A stretch of DNA of 64,000 nucleotides from Planctomycetota bacterium (GTDB lineage: Bacteria; Planctomycetota; UBA8742; UBA2392). Below are positions 1 to 7,716 of the stretch, one piece after another (position 1 is the first letter of the stretch; each line of letters opens with the position of its first letter). The stretch lies in assembly GCA_020638675.1 (NCBI GenBank), contig JACKID010000004.1, positions 62,001 to 126,000 of the forward strand, given 5' to 3'. The notes beneath the pieces were generated by a model. It was not told the DNA's origin. It did no database searches and saw nothing but the letters and a program-made list of their open reading frames with translations. Made by a program: the position numbers and the translations under genes.

Positions 1-728
1 TCTTCAGGATCAACGCGGTCGATCGGGCAGCAGCCCTTGGCGGGCTGGTAGCGCCACTCGGGGTCCTTGCCCTGCGAAAGCTGGCTCAACACCACGCGCA
101 GGTACTGCACGCCGACGCGCGTCGGGTTGCGGGCATCGTCGATCCCGCCGCGGTACTGCAGGCGGCCTTGCTGGTCGAGCACAAAGACCTCGGCGCTGAC
201 GCGCGCGCCGAACCGGTCGGCCACCACGTTGCGGTCATCCTTCAGGACGGTCAGCTTCAGGCGGTCCGGGTCGCCGTCGTGGTAGTGGTCCTTCAACTCT
301 TGAACACTCTCCATCGCGCTGCTGTTGATGCCGTAGAACTGGGCGTCGCCGGCGAAATCGGCCGCGAGCTTGTTCAGGCGCTCTTCATATATCTTGCTGG
401 TCGGGCAGAAGCTGGAGACCCAAACGATCACCGTCAGCTTTTTCGCCCGGTAGTCGATGGTGTGCACGACGCCGTCGATATCCGGCAGGCTGACCTGCCC
501 GGGCGAATCATTCAGCTTCAAGCCGGGCAGAGTGTCCGGGATGCTGCCGTCGGGCGTGGCACTTGCGAAATCCACGTGCGCCTGCCCGGGGGTCTCGGAA
601 ACACCCTCCGGCGCGAGCAGCCCGATATACTCGCAGCAATCCTCAACTTGTTCCGGGATAAAGAGATACGTCGCAAACCCGGTCAGGGCGACGAGACCAA
701 TCACAACGAGCGGAGTCAGGTATTTCAT
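1..728 (-). CDS. Redoxin / thioredoxin-fold membrane-anchored protein (partial, 3' end outside window)
   Basis: The frame is open from an ATG at 728 to the left window edge, giving 242 residues without a stop. Residues 4-24 form an N-terminal membrane anchor or signal peptide. A thioredoxin-like core follows, with an Ile-Val-Trp-Val strand leading into Cys108 (FCPTS), the position of the peroxidatic or nucleophilic Cys in AhpC/TSA and TlpA-type redoxins. Extra Cys pairs lie at 31-32 and 233-234 (KGCCP). It probably acts in periplasmic thiol chemistry; the substrate is unknown. It is divergent from the EF-hand gene at 816. Confidence 0.75.
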   Translation of the reverse strand, partial: MKYLTPLVVIGLVALTGFATYLFIPEQVEDCCEYIGLLAPEGVSETPGQAHVDFASATPDGSIPDTLPGLKLNDSPGQVSLPDIDGVVHTIDYRAKKLTVIVWVSSFCPTSKIYEERLNKLAADFAGDAQFYGINSSAMESVQELKDHYHDGDPDRLKLTVLKDDRNVVADRFGARVSAEVFVLDQQGRLQYRGGIDDARNPTRVGVQYLRVVLSQLSQGKDPEWRYQPAKGCCPIDRVDPE

Positions 729-815
729 GGCTGGAATCTTCGCAACCGCGTACTTTCGACCGTGTTACATGCCCCAGACGATAGCAGGCACGCCCGCTGG
801 GCATAAGGAGTAATC

Positions 816-1715
816 ATGAAACGCGTTCTCGCGCTGGCCGCATTCCTCGGTTTCTTTGCTTTCTCGGGCGTGGCCTACGCCCAGGAGATGGGTGACGGCG
901 AAGGCGGCTCGGACACAGAGCAGCCCAAGAAGGATGACGAGGCCAAGCCGGACAAAACCGACAAGAAGGCCGACAAGGAAGCCAAGCGCGCCGACCGCCC
1001 GGCAAAGGGCGCCGACCGCCGCTCGTACCAGGAACTCGGCCGCGTGCTGCGCGAGAAGGACGCCGACCGCGACAACAAGCTCAGCAAGGACGAGCTTGGC
1101 GACGACGAGCTGTTCACGACGCTCGACAAGGACGAAGACGGCTTCGTCACGTTGCAGGAAATGATCGCCAACAAGGACGCGGTCATCGAAAGCGCGGAGA
1201 AGCACGCCAAGGAAGTCGTGAAGGAAGAGTTCTCGATCCTCGACCGCGACGACAGCGGCAAGCTCAGCAAATCCGAACTCGGCGACGACTTCGCGAAGCT
1301 GCTCGAAACCGGCGACACCGACAAAGACGGCGAGCTGAACCTCGAGGAGTTCACGGCCGCACGCAACGCGACCGACAAGGGTCGCGGCGGCGAAGACCGC
1401 CCGGGTGCGGGCCGCGACCCGATCGCCGAGATGGACAAGGACAACGACGGCAAGGTCAGCAAGGAAGAAGCAGGCCCGCGCCTGAAGGAGTACTTCGACC
1501 GCGTCGACAAGGACGGCGACGGCTTCATCACGAAGGAAGAGTTCGAGGCCATGCGCGGCGCGGGTAAGCGCGGCGAACGCATGCGCAAGGGCGCTGACAA
1601 GGCCCCCGAAGGCGAAAAGAAGGAAGGCGACAAACCCGCCGAGCCGGAAAAGAAGAGCGACGGCGAGAAGAAAGAAGGCGAAAAGAAGGACGGCGAAAAG
1701 GAAGAGGAGTTCTAG
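816..1715 (+). CDS. Secreted EF-hand calcium-binding protein
   Basis: 299 residues. Residues 1-22 are a signal peptide ending AYA-Q. A highly charged Lys/Asp/Glu spacer follows, then six EF-hand loops of the DxDxDG type (for example DADRDNKLSKDE, DKDEDGFVTLQE, DRDDSGKLSKSE, DTDKDGELNLEE, DKDNDGKVSKEE, DKDGDGFITKEE). The C-terminal 40 residues are a Lys/Glu/Gly low-complexity tail. The ATG follows an AAGGAG ribosome site by five bases. Calcium binding is predicted from the loops; the partner or process is unknown. EF-hand secreted proteins are frequent in Planctomycetota. Confidence 0.88.
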   Translation: MKRVLALAAFLGFFAFSGVAYAQEMGDGEGGSDTEQPKKDDEAKPDKTDKKADKEAKRADRPAKGADRRSYQELGRVLREKDADRDNKLSKDELGDDELFTTLDKDEDGFVTLQEMIANKDAVIESAEKHAKEVVKEEFSILDRDDSGKLSKSELGDDFAKLLETGDTDKDGELNLEEFTAARNATDKGRGGEDRPGAGRDPIAEMDKDNDGKVSKEEAGPRLKEYFDRVDKDGDGFITKEEFEAMRGAGKRGERMRKGADKAPEGEKKEGDKPAEPEKKSDGEKKEGEKKDGEKEEEF

Positions 1716-1736
1716 TCGCCAAAGTCAGGAAATCGC

Positions 1737-1760
1737 ACCGGGCGGCCTTGGCCGCCCGGT
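1737..1760. terminator. Bidirectional rho-independent terminator
   Basis: An 11-bp perfect stem (1737-1747 with 1750-1760), very short loop, followed on the plus strand by TTATTTT. It separates the convergent EF-hand gene and the NTF2-like gene. Confidence 0.8.
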
Positions 1761-2096
1761 TTATTTTGCGACGAGCGTGACGTGACTGATCAGCCCGTCG
1801 CGCACCCGGTAGATCGCTACCGCATTTCGGCGCTTGTTGTCGGCACGCCCGATCACTTCTTCGTCGTCGATCACCCAGTCCGCGGCCGTGATGCGCTTGG
1901 TGATGATGGCCATCTGGTTCGGGTTGTTGCGAAACAGCGGGCCGTACACTTCGCGCAGCTGGGCGATCCCGTCACACAGGACCTTGCCGCTGCCGTCCAC
2001 GACTTTGACGTCGTCCGTGTAGGTCGCCGCGAACGCGTCGATGTCGCACGCGCTGTAGGCATCAAGCTGTTTCTGGACCACTTCCTCGGGCGTCAT
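1761..2096 (-). CDS. NTF2-like / SnoaL-like small protein
   Basis: 111 residues from the ATG at 2096, which is preceded by an AAGAGGA ribosome site; longer readings upstream only run into the neighbouring gene. The start (MTPEEVVQKQLDAYSACD) and the alternating pattern fit the cone-shaped NTF2/SnoaL fold often annotated as nuclear transport factor 2 or steroid isomerase-like. Ligand and reaction cannot be told. Its start overlaps the end of the membrane-protein gene at 2062-2760 by 35 bp, so the two are probably co-transcribed. Confidence 0.75.
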   Translation of the reverse strand: MTPEEVVQKQLDAYSACDIDAFAATYTDDVKVVDGSGKVLCDGIAQLREVYGPLFRNNPNQMAIITKRITAADWVIDDEEVIGRADNKRRNAVAIYRVRDGLISHVTLVAK

Positions 2097-2760
2097 CGGT
2101 GTCCTCTTGCACTTCCACACGACCCACAATAAGCGCAACGACGTAGCCGAACGGAAGCGCGAACAGCGCGCCCATCAGCCCGGCGCAAATCACTTGTAGT
2201 GCATTGACGTTGCGCACAACAGCATCGCCTCCGCGGACTCCGACACCGTATTGTGCCGCAACATAGACGCCAAACAGCGATCCGATGAGCGCCGTAGCCG
2301 CAACGCACGCCAGTCCGACGGCATTAAGCCGCATGCGTGGTAGCCGGGCATTGTCCGGTGCGCGCTCATCGGGCGGCACGTAGGGTGCGCTGCGAGGAAT
2401 CATGCCGAGAAACGCCTCGCTGCTGTTCATCGCGCTAAGCCACTCCTGGTACTTCCTCTCGCCCGCTTCGGGGTCGCCGACTGTGTTGTCATCCGGCAGC
2501 GCTTCGAGTTCATGTTTCCTGTAGTCGCCAAGCCGCAGCCATCCCAGTGCAACGAAGCCGTACGGAATGAATATCCCCGCGCCCGCAAGCATGCACATCA
2601 GGAACACCAGCAGCCCAGCGCCAAGAAATTCGGCCGGCCCCGCGGCCATCGCCTGCCGGAGCCAAGGCCAACCGGGACCCGCAAGAACGGCGGCACTGCC
2701 TGTCAACAGGCAGGTTAGCAGCCCCACAAGTGCACGCTGGTTCTGACGGCTTCGGGTCAT
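2062..2760 (-). CDS. Four-helix membrane protein, unknown function
   Basis: 232 residues from the ATG at 2760. Two hydrophobic segments lie near residues 10-70, then a soluble acidic loop, and two more lie near 145-215. I do not recognise a family. The 2760 start is favoured over a longer reading because a TACAAT hexamer ends six bases upstream, the leaderless arrangement seen at other genes here. It is divergent from the DUF4097 gene at 2823. Confidence 0.7.
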   Translation of the reverse strand: MTRSRQNQRALVGLLTCLLTGSAAVLAGPGWPWLRQAMAAGPAEFLGAGLLVFLMCMLAGAGIFIPYGFVALGWLRLGDYRKHELEALPDDNTVGDPEAGERKYQEWLSAMNSSEAFLGMIPRSAPYVPPDERAPDNARLPRMRLNAVGLACVAATALIGSLFGVYVAAQYGVGVRGGDAVVRNVNALQVICAGLMGALFALPFGYVVALIVGRVEVQEDTDDARGSGPETA

Positions 2761-2766
2761 CACCGC

Positions 2767-2772
2767 ATTGTA
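2767..2772 (-). promoter_or_regulatory. -10 element of probable leaderless promoter
   Basis: TACAAT on the minus strand, six bases before the ATG at 2760; no Shine-Dalgarno sequence is present. Confidence 0.5.
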
Positions 2773-2822
2773 CTGAAATTCGTACGCCCGCGTTGGCAAT
2801 CATCGCCAGACAGGAGGCCGTC

Positions 2823-3593
2823 ATGATCTTCGGAAGCTACCAGGAAGTCGGAACCATCACCCGCGCGATCGGCGTCGGCAGCGACGTCACCCGCGTGATC
2901 ATCGAGAACGGCCACGGCGACATCAGGCTGGAGGCCGGGCGCAGCGGCATCGTCGAAGTGGTCGCGCGCTTCAAAGCTCCGTCTGGCGAAGACTACGCCG
3001 TCGGCGACCAGGACGTCGAGATCACGACCGGCGACGGGAAGCTCAAAATCCGCGCCGTCGAGATGCCCAAGGCCCTGCAGCGCCGCAAGATCCACTGGGA
3101 AATCCGTGTGCCGATGTCGATGAACGTGCGCGCACGCAACGGGGTCGGCAACGTCGAGGCCAACGGGCTGAACGGTGAGCACGACCTGCGAACCGGTGTC
3201 GGCAACATCATCGTCCGGGCCGAGCGCGTGTGCGGCAGCAGCCGCTTCCGCGCCGGCACGGGCAAAGTCGAGGTGAACGCTCACCGCCTCGAGGGCGACC
3301 CGGGGCTGCTTACGGGCGTCGGAACGCTGACACTGCACGCCGGCACGGCCATGCTCAGCCACGCCAGCCTGAAGTGCGCCACGGGCAATGTGCACCTGAC
3401 CCTGCCGGCAACGTACATCGGAAGGCTGGACTTCAAGACCGCCGTTGGGCGCATCAACCTGGGCAATGACCGCGGTGCGATTCCCGTGCACACTACATTC
3501 GTCGGCTCACGCGCCCACGGGCTGCTGGGCCAGGGCCCCGGCGACATCGAGGCCAAGACGGCCGTCGGCAACATCACGCTGCAGCGCAGCTAG
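2823..3593 (+). CDS. DUF4097-type beta-helical protein
   Basis: 256 residues. It is built from repeated short strands with recurring GVGN/GTGK/AVGN turns, as in DUF4097/adhesin-like beta-solenoid domains. No signal peptide is visible. The ATG at 2823 has a CAGGAGG ribosome site; an upstream ATG in frame is unlikely because it lies inside the divergent promoter region. The role is unknown. DUF4097 proteins often accompany envelope-stress genes, but nothing of that kind is adjacent here. Confidence 0.8.
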   Translation: MIFGSYQEVGTITRAIGVGSDVTRVIIENGHGDIRLEAGRSGIVEVVARFKAPSGEDYAVGDQDVEITTGDGKLKIRAVEMPKALQRRKIHWEIRVPMSMNVRARNGVGNVEANGLNGEHDLRTGVGNIIVRAERVCGSSRFRAGTGKVEVNAHRLEGDPGLLTGVGTLTLHAGTAMLSHASLKCATGNVHLTLPATYIGRLDFKTAVGRINLGNDRGAIPVHTTFVGSRAHGLLGQGPGDIEAKTAVGNITLQRS

Positions 3594-3612
3594 GCACTCA
3601 CAGCAAATGGAA

Positions 3613-3636
3613 AGCGGACGGCAATCGCCGTCCGCT
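3613..3636 (-). terminator. Rho-independent terminator of the SRP RNA gene
   Basis: A perfect 10-bp stem with a 4-base loop, followed on the minus strand by TTCCATTT. It lies ten bases beyond the 3' end of the SRP RNA. Confidence 0.75.
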
Positions 3637-3645
3637 GGAATGAGT

Positions 3646-3725
3646 GGTGGGCGCACCCGCAACAGCCCGCTATGGCTGCTCCGTTTCCGGCCTGACCAGG
3701 TTCACGGCGTCACGCCGCACCCACC
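3646..3725 (-). ncRNA. ffs: Bacterial small signal recognition particle RNA (4.5S type)
   Basis: The minus strand carries the conserved domain IV core (GGTCAGGCCGGAAACGGAGC then AGCC), with the GGAAAC apical region and the AGCAG asymmetric bulge. The outer ends pair over nine bases (GGTGGGTGC with GCGCCCACC), giving an 80-nt hairpin. The RNA binds Ffh and guides membrane-protein targeting. A promoter at 3733-3760 and a terminator at 3613-3636 frame it exactly. True ends may extend by a few bases. Confidence 0.92.
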
Positions 3726-3732
3726 GCAAGTA

Positions 3733-3760
3733 ACTCTATCCGGGTACTTCGGACGGTCAA
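3733..3760 (-). promoter_or_regulatory. Sigma-70-type promoter of the SRP RNA
   Basis: On the minus strand, -35 TTGACC and -10 TAGAGT with a 16-base spacer; the -10 ends seven bases before the first base of the SRP hairpin. Confidence 0.75.
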
Positions 3761-3810
3761 GGCCAACGCAGGCGTTCTTCTTTCGTTAGAAGACTAACGG
3801 AGAGACGCCC

Positions 3811-4749
3811 ATGCGCCTGCTGATACCGCTGTTGATGATCGTCTGCGCGGGCGTTGCCCACGCCGTCGACACCGCAAATCTCAATGGTTCCGTCCCCGGC
3901 AACCGGCGCATCACATACCTCTACGAGATCGATTTCGGCGCACCGGCCCAGACCTGGACACTCAATATCAGCCTCAACACCAACGCCAGCACCGGGCTTG
4001 CGATCAACCTGATCGACCTCGACGCGCTGGCCGCCAGCGCCCAGGCCAACCCGACGGCGATCGACACGGCCGTTGTCAGCGTGCCCGGCACGGCCAGCGC
4101 CACGCTCAATGGCACGTACTCCGATGTGCATAGCTTCGCGATCGAGATCGAGACGGCCGGCGGCACGACGGCTTCGGACTACAACGGCACTCTGACCACC
4201 AACGTCGGCACAATCAGTTTCGTCACGCAGGAGCAACTTGTGATCGGCGCGACTGGACTGAAGCTGTCTGTTGGCAAGTTCGCATTCTGGGACGGCTCGG
4301 TGTCGTCCGGTGGGTTGATCGCCAAGAGCCTTGAGCTGGACTTCGGGCCGAATACGCACACGGAGTTCTTCCGGCTTGAAGGCATCGGCAGCAACATCCA
4401 GAAGATCGAGTTCATCGACACGACGGGCGGCAGCTCAACGGTGCTCGCAACCTTGAGCAACCCGACGGCCGGAGACGTCACGGCCGTGCCGATGACCCAC
4501 AGCGGCAAGGCGACTCTGCGCGTGAACGTGCGAGCCTACGTGGGCGCCGCGGGCAGCGCATCGTGGGCCGTAAACGCGCCGAGCAGCGTCACCGTAGGCT
4601 TTGTGGGTGACCCGGGCGGCGCCAGCAGCAAGAACAACAAGTGCAGCACAGATGAATCGAGCGGCTGGGGAATACAGCTTCTGGGTCTTGTCGCCGCGCT
4701 GGCAGTTCTGCTGAGGCCTGCCGCCCCGGGCCGAGCCGCACGCAAATAG
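3811..4749 (+). CDS. Secreted beta-rich protein with C-terminal membrane-anchor tail
   Basis: 312 residues. There is a signal peptide (residues 1-18, ending AHA) and a Thr/Ser/Asn/Gly-rich beta body. The C-terminal tail has a Cys (NNKCSTDESSGWG, about 274-286), one hydrophobic helix and a basic end (PGRAARK). The tail layout recalls Cys-type protein-sorting signals such as MYXO-CTERM, but it is not a textbook match. The body matches no family I recognise. A GGAGAG ribosome site precedes the ATG. It is convergent with the MoeB-like gene across a GC hairpin. Confidence 0.8.
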   Translation: MRLLIPLLMIVCAGVAHAVDTANLNGSVPGNRRITYLYEIDFGAPAQTWTLNISLNTNASTGLAINLIDLDALAASAQANPTAIDTAVVSVPGTASATLNGTYSDVHSFAIEIETAGGTTASDYNGTLTTNVGTISFVTQEQLVIGATGLKLSVGKFAFWDGSVSSGGLIAKSLELDFGPNTHTEFFRLEGIGSNIQKIEFIDTTGGSSTVLATLSNPTAGDVTAVPMTHSGKATLRVNVRAYVGAAGSASWAVNAPSSVTVGFVGDPGGASSKNNKCSTDESSGWGIQLLGLVAALAVLLRPAAPGRAARK

Positions 4750-4752
4750 CCA

Positions 4753-4774
4753 GGGGCGGGCCGAAGCCCGCCCC
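4753..4774. terminator. GC-rich hairpin between convergent genes
   Basis: A perfect 9-bp stem (4753-4761 with 4766-4774), loop CGAA. No clear U-tract, so termination is inferred from the position between two gene ends. Confidence 0.5.
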
Positions 4775-4793
4775 AGAATGTTGAGCCCGTCTG

Positions 4794-5975
4794 TTAGTAC
4801 TTCGCGCTGGTAGGGTCGACTTCGTCGCTCCAGCGCAGCATCCCGCCGACCATGTTGCGGGCGTTCTTGAAGCCTTGCTCCTGCAGGAATCGCACGACCT
4901 GACCAGATCGTCCGCCGGAGCGACAATAGACCACGACTTCGGTGTCTTTCTTGTCGGCCAGCTCCTCCCATCGCCCGCTGAACTCAGGCAGCGGAATCCA
5001 GGCGTCGTAGGGCAGCTTGCAGATATCCAGCTCGTTGGCGTTGCGGACGTCCACCAGGAACGGCTTGTCGCCCTTGTCCATGCGCGCCTTGAGCTGCGCC
5101 GGAGTGATTTCATCGTCAGCCATTTCAGTCGCCTTCTGTGCGTCGATTGCCTTCTGCGCTTCCTCGTTGGGAATGCCGCAGAACTGGTTGTAATCAATCA
5201 GCTCGTGGATCGTGCGGTGCTCGCCGCAGATCGGGCACTTCGGGTCCTTGCGGATCTTCAGCTCGCGGAACTTCATCGTGAGCGCATCGAACACCTGCAG
5301 ACGGCCCTTCAGCGGCTCGCCGATGCCGGTCAGCACCTTGATGACTTCCAGCGCCTGCAGCGTGCCCATGATGCCGGGCAGCACACCCAGCACACCGCCC
5401 TCAGCACAGCTCGGCACCATGCCCGGCGGCGGCGGGTCCGGGTACAGGCAGCGGTAGCACGGCCCGTCCTTCATCCCGAACACGGTAGCCTGGCCGTCGA
5501 ACCGGAAGATGCTGGCGTAAACGTTGATCTTTCCTTCCAGCACGCAGGCGTCGTTCACGAGGTAGCGCGTCGGGAAGTTGTCGGTGCCGTCCGCGACAAC
5601 GTCATACTCGCGAATGATCTCGCGCGCGTTGGCGCTGCTGATGGCGGTCTCGTGAATGCGCACATTCACGTGCGGGTTGATGTCCTTGATGCGGTTGGCG
5701 GCGCTGACCACCTTGCGCTCGCCGACGCTGGCCTGCCCGTGGATGATCTGGCGCTGCAGGTTGCTGACGTCCACAACGTCAAAGTCCATGATGCCGAGCG
5801 TGCCCACGCCGGCTGCGGCCAGGTACATCGCCATCGGCGAGCCGAGCCCGCCCGCGCCCACACACAGCACCTTGCTGGCCTTCAGCTTCTCCTGCCCGGC
5901 CTTGCCGAATTCCGGCAAGATCAGGTGCCGCGCATAACGCTGCAGCTCTTCTTTGTTAAGTGTCTCGACGCTCAT
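4794..5975 (-). CDS. moeB: MoeB/ThiF-family adenylyltransferase fused to a rhodanese domain
   Basis: 393 residues. The E1-like domain has the ATP site GAGGLGSP (40-47), the DFDVVDVSNLQRQ stretch, ADGTDNF, and two CxxC zinc pairs (CYRC and CPIC). A C-terminal rhodanese domain follows, with VYCRSGGRSG and Cys351 in the sulfur-transfer loop. Proteins of this architecture (MOCS3-like, MoeZ) adenylate and then thiolate the C-terminus of a MoaD/ThiS/CysO-type carrier for molybdopterin, thiamine or cysteine synthesis. Which carrier is used cannot be told; no carrier gene is adjacent. The ATG at 5975 has an AAGGGA site; an 18-residue extension upstream is unlikely. Confidence 0.92.
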   Translation of the reverse strand: MSVETLNKEELQRYARHLILPEFGKAGQEKLKASKVLCVGAGGLGSPMAMYLAAAGVGTLGIMDFDVVDVSNLQRQIIHGQASVGERKVVSAANRIKDINPHVNVRIHETAISSANAREIIREYDVVADGTDNFPTRYLVNDACVLEGKINVYASIFRFDGQATVFGMKDGPCYRCLYPDPPPPGMVPSCAEGGVLGVLPGIMGTLQALEVIKVLTGIGEPLKGRLQVFDALTMKFRELKIRKDPKCPICGEHRTIHELIDYNQFCGIPNEEAQKAIDAQKATEMADDEITPAQLKARMDKGDKPFLVDVRNANELDICKLPYDAWIPLPEFSGRWEELADKKDTEVVVYCRSGGRSGQVVRFLQEQGFKNARNMVGGMLRWSDEVDPTSAKY

Positions 5976-6075
5976 CCAATCCCTTCCGCCACGGGCCCGT
6001 GGGCCGATGATCCTAACGCCGCTATCCACCCGCGCAATCCGCCGTTCCGGCGATTGTCGCTGGCCGGGCCCGCGC

Positions 6076-6081
6076 TACACT
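6076..6081 (+). promoter_or_regulatory. -10 element upstream of proC
   Basis: TACACT in the same GCTAnnnT context as other promoters in the window. It lies 20 bases before the proC ATG, leaving room for a Shine-Dalgarno, so this one is leadered. Confidence 0.4.
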
Positions 6082-6101
6082 CGCGGCAAGGGGGGCTTGC
6101 C

Positions 6102-6902
6102 ATGTCAAGACTTGCGATCATCGGCGGCGGCTTCATGGGAGGCGCGCTGGCGGAAGGTCTAATCGACTCGGGCTGGAACCGCGACGGCATCGTGATTGCC
6201 GAGTTGCGTAACGCGCGACGTGAGTTCATCACCAACCACCTGCGCGTACCGACCACCGACAACGCGAGCGAAGCCGTGGCGCAGGCCGACACGGTCGTGT
6301 TCGCCGTCAAGCCGCAGCAGATCCACAAGACGCTGCAGCACGTGAAGGAAGAGTTCCTGCCAAGCAAGCTGGCGATCAGCATCTGCGCGGGCGTGAAGAT
6401 CGAGACCTATGAGCGCGAGCTGGGCGACGTGCCGGTTATCCGCACCATGCCCAATACGCCGGCCGCGATCGGCATGGGCGTCACGGCGCTCGCGCGCGGC
6501 AAGCACGCCACCGACCAGCACCTGGCCAACGCGCTCAACATCCTCAGCACCGTCGGCAAGGTCGTTGTGGTGGATGAGTCGCAGATGGACGCGGTCACGG
6601 CTGTCAGCGGCACCGGCCCGGCCTACGTGTTCTATCTGGCGGAGGGAATGATTGAAGCGGCGCAGGATCTGGGGCTGAGCAAGCAGCAGGCGTACACGCT
6701 GGTGTACCAGACGATCCGCGGCGCCGCGACACTGCTCGCCCACGACGGCGCCGGGCCGCTCGAATTGCGCGCGCGCGTAACCAGCCCCAACGGCACCACC
6801 CACGCGGCGATCACACACCTCGAAGGCAAACACTGGAAAGACACCTTCAAACAAGCCGTTGCAGCGGCGAAGAACCGGGCGGAAGAGCTGGGCCGCGGCT
6901 GA
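6102..6902 (+). CDS. proC: Pyrroline-5-carboxylate reductase
   Basis: 266 residues, normal length for the family. The N-terminal Rossmann motif is GGGFMGGAL, followed by FAVKPQQ and SICAGV. The C-terminal ProC signature region has SGTGPAYVF and a GAATLL/TSPNGTT helix pair. It catalyses the last step of proline synthesis, reducing 1-pyrroline-5-carboxylate with NAD(P)H in the cytosol. The ATG at 6102 follows an AAGGGGGG site; the frame upstream is spurious. It stands alone, divergent from the MoeB-like gene. Confidence 0.95.
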   Translation: MSRLAIIGGGFMGGALAEGLIDSGWNRDGIVIAELRNARREFITNHLRVPTTDNASEAVAQADTVVFAVKPQQIHKTLQHVKEEFLPSKLAISICAGVKIETYERELGDVPVIRTMPNTPAAIGMGVTALARGKHATDQHLANALNILSTVGKVVVVDESQMDAVTAVSGTGPAYVFYLAEGMIEAAQDLGLSKQQAYTLVYQTIRGAATLLAHDGAGPLELRARVTSPNGTTHAAITHLEGKHWKDTFKQAVAAAKNRAEELGRG

Positions 6903-6908
6903 ATTGCG

Positions 6909-6964
6909 AACCGCCAAGACGCCAAGTTGAAGGCAGTTCTTGGCGGCATGGCGTCTTGGCGGTT
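6909..6964. repeat. Snap-back inverted repeat
   Basis: Perfect 16-bp arms (6909-6924 and 6949-6964) around a 24-base centre that contains GAAGGCAGTTCT (6929-6940). The same 12-base core sits in the unrelated inverted repeat at 51408-51474. It lies between proC and the sirtuin gene and could also act as a terminator. Confidence 0.7.
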
Positions 6965-6975
6965 GAATCACGTAC

Positions 6976-7716
6976 ATGAGCCACCTGCCAGCTGACCTGA
7001 CTGATGTCCTTCGTTCGGCGCGGTGCGTGGCTGTGCTGACCGGTGCGGGTATCAGTGCCGAGTCGGGCGTGCCTACATTTCGGGATGCGCAGACGGGATT
7101 GTGGGCCAAGTATGATCCGACTGAGCTTGCCACGCCTGAGGCGTTCGCGCGCGACCCGAGACTGGTCTGGGAATGGTACGCCTGGCGGCGCGAGCTGTGT
7201 GCAGCCGCAAAGCCGAACGCGGGGCACCTGGCGCTGGTTGAGCTGGAGAAGCTTTTCGACGACTTCACGCTGACCACACAGAACGTGGACGGGCTGCATC
7301 TCCTGGCGGGCTCCCGGCGCGTACTCGAGCTGCACGGCAGCATCCGCCGCTACAAGTGCTTCGACACCGGGCGGCCGCTTGAGGGCGAGCCGCCCCCCTG
7401 CGACGATCCCCCACCGCGCCACCCAGACACCGGCGGCATGCTTCGGCCGGACGTCGTCTGGTTCGGGGAAGCGCTGCCCGAAGCCGCGCTTATGGAATCC
7501 ATCCGCGCCGCGCGCGAGGCCGACGTGTATTTCACCATTGGCACCAGCGCGTTGGTTTATCCGGCCGCATCGCTTCCGATCGAGGCACAGCGCGCGGGAG
7601 CAACGGTCGTCGAGATCAACCCGACCGAGACGCCGTTCAGCAAGATCGCCACGTTCAGCCTGCGCGGGAAAGCGGGGGAGGTTCTTCCGGCGATTCTGCA
7701 GGCTCTGGACCAGTGA
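6976..7716 (+). CDS. cobB: NAD-dependent deacylase, sirtuin class III
   Basis: 246 residues. It shows the NAD-binding GAGISAESGVPTFR, TQNVDGLH, the catalytic-His region ELHGS, and the WFGE and GTSALVYPA motifs. WYAWRR supplies the Tyr-x-x-Arg pair that reads succinyl/malonyl-lysine in SIRT5/CobB-type enzymes, so desuccinylation or demalonylation is likely besides deacetylation. The zinc module is odd: the usual CxxC...CPxC reads CFDT and HPDT, with one extra Cys in PPPCDD, so a normal four-Cys zinc site is absent. Its 3' end overlaps the opposite gene by 62 bp. Confidence 0.9.
   Translation: MSHLPADLTDVLRSARCVAVLTGAGISAESGVPTFRDAQTGLWAKYDPTELATPEAFARDPRLVWEWYAWRRELCAAAKPNAGHLALVELEKLFDDFTLTTQNVDGLHLLAGSRRVLELHGSIRRYKCFDTGRPLEGEPPPCDDPPPRHPDTGGMLRPDVVWFGEALPEAALMESIRAAREADVYFTIGTSALVYPAASLPIEAQRAGATVVEINPTETPFSKIATFSLRGKAGEVLPAILQALDQ

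Noticed and set aside
4875..6902. Very long plus-strand reading frame antisense to the MoeB-like gene and running into proC
   Set aside because: The first half is a GC-rich shadow of the opposite gene; only the part from 6102 is real (proC).
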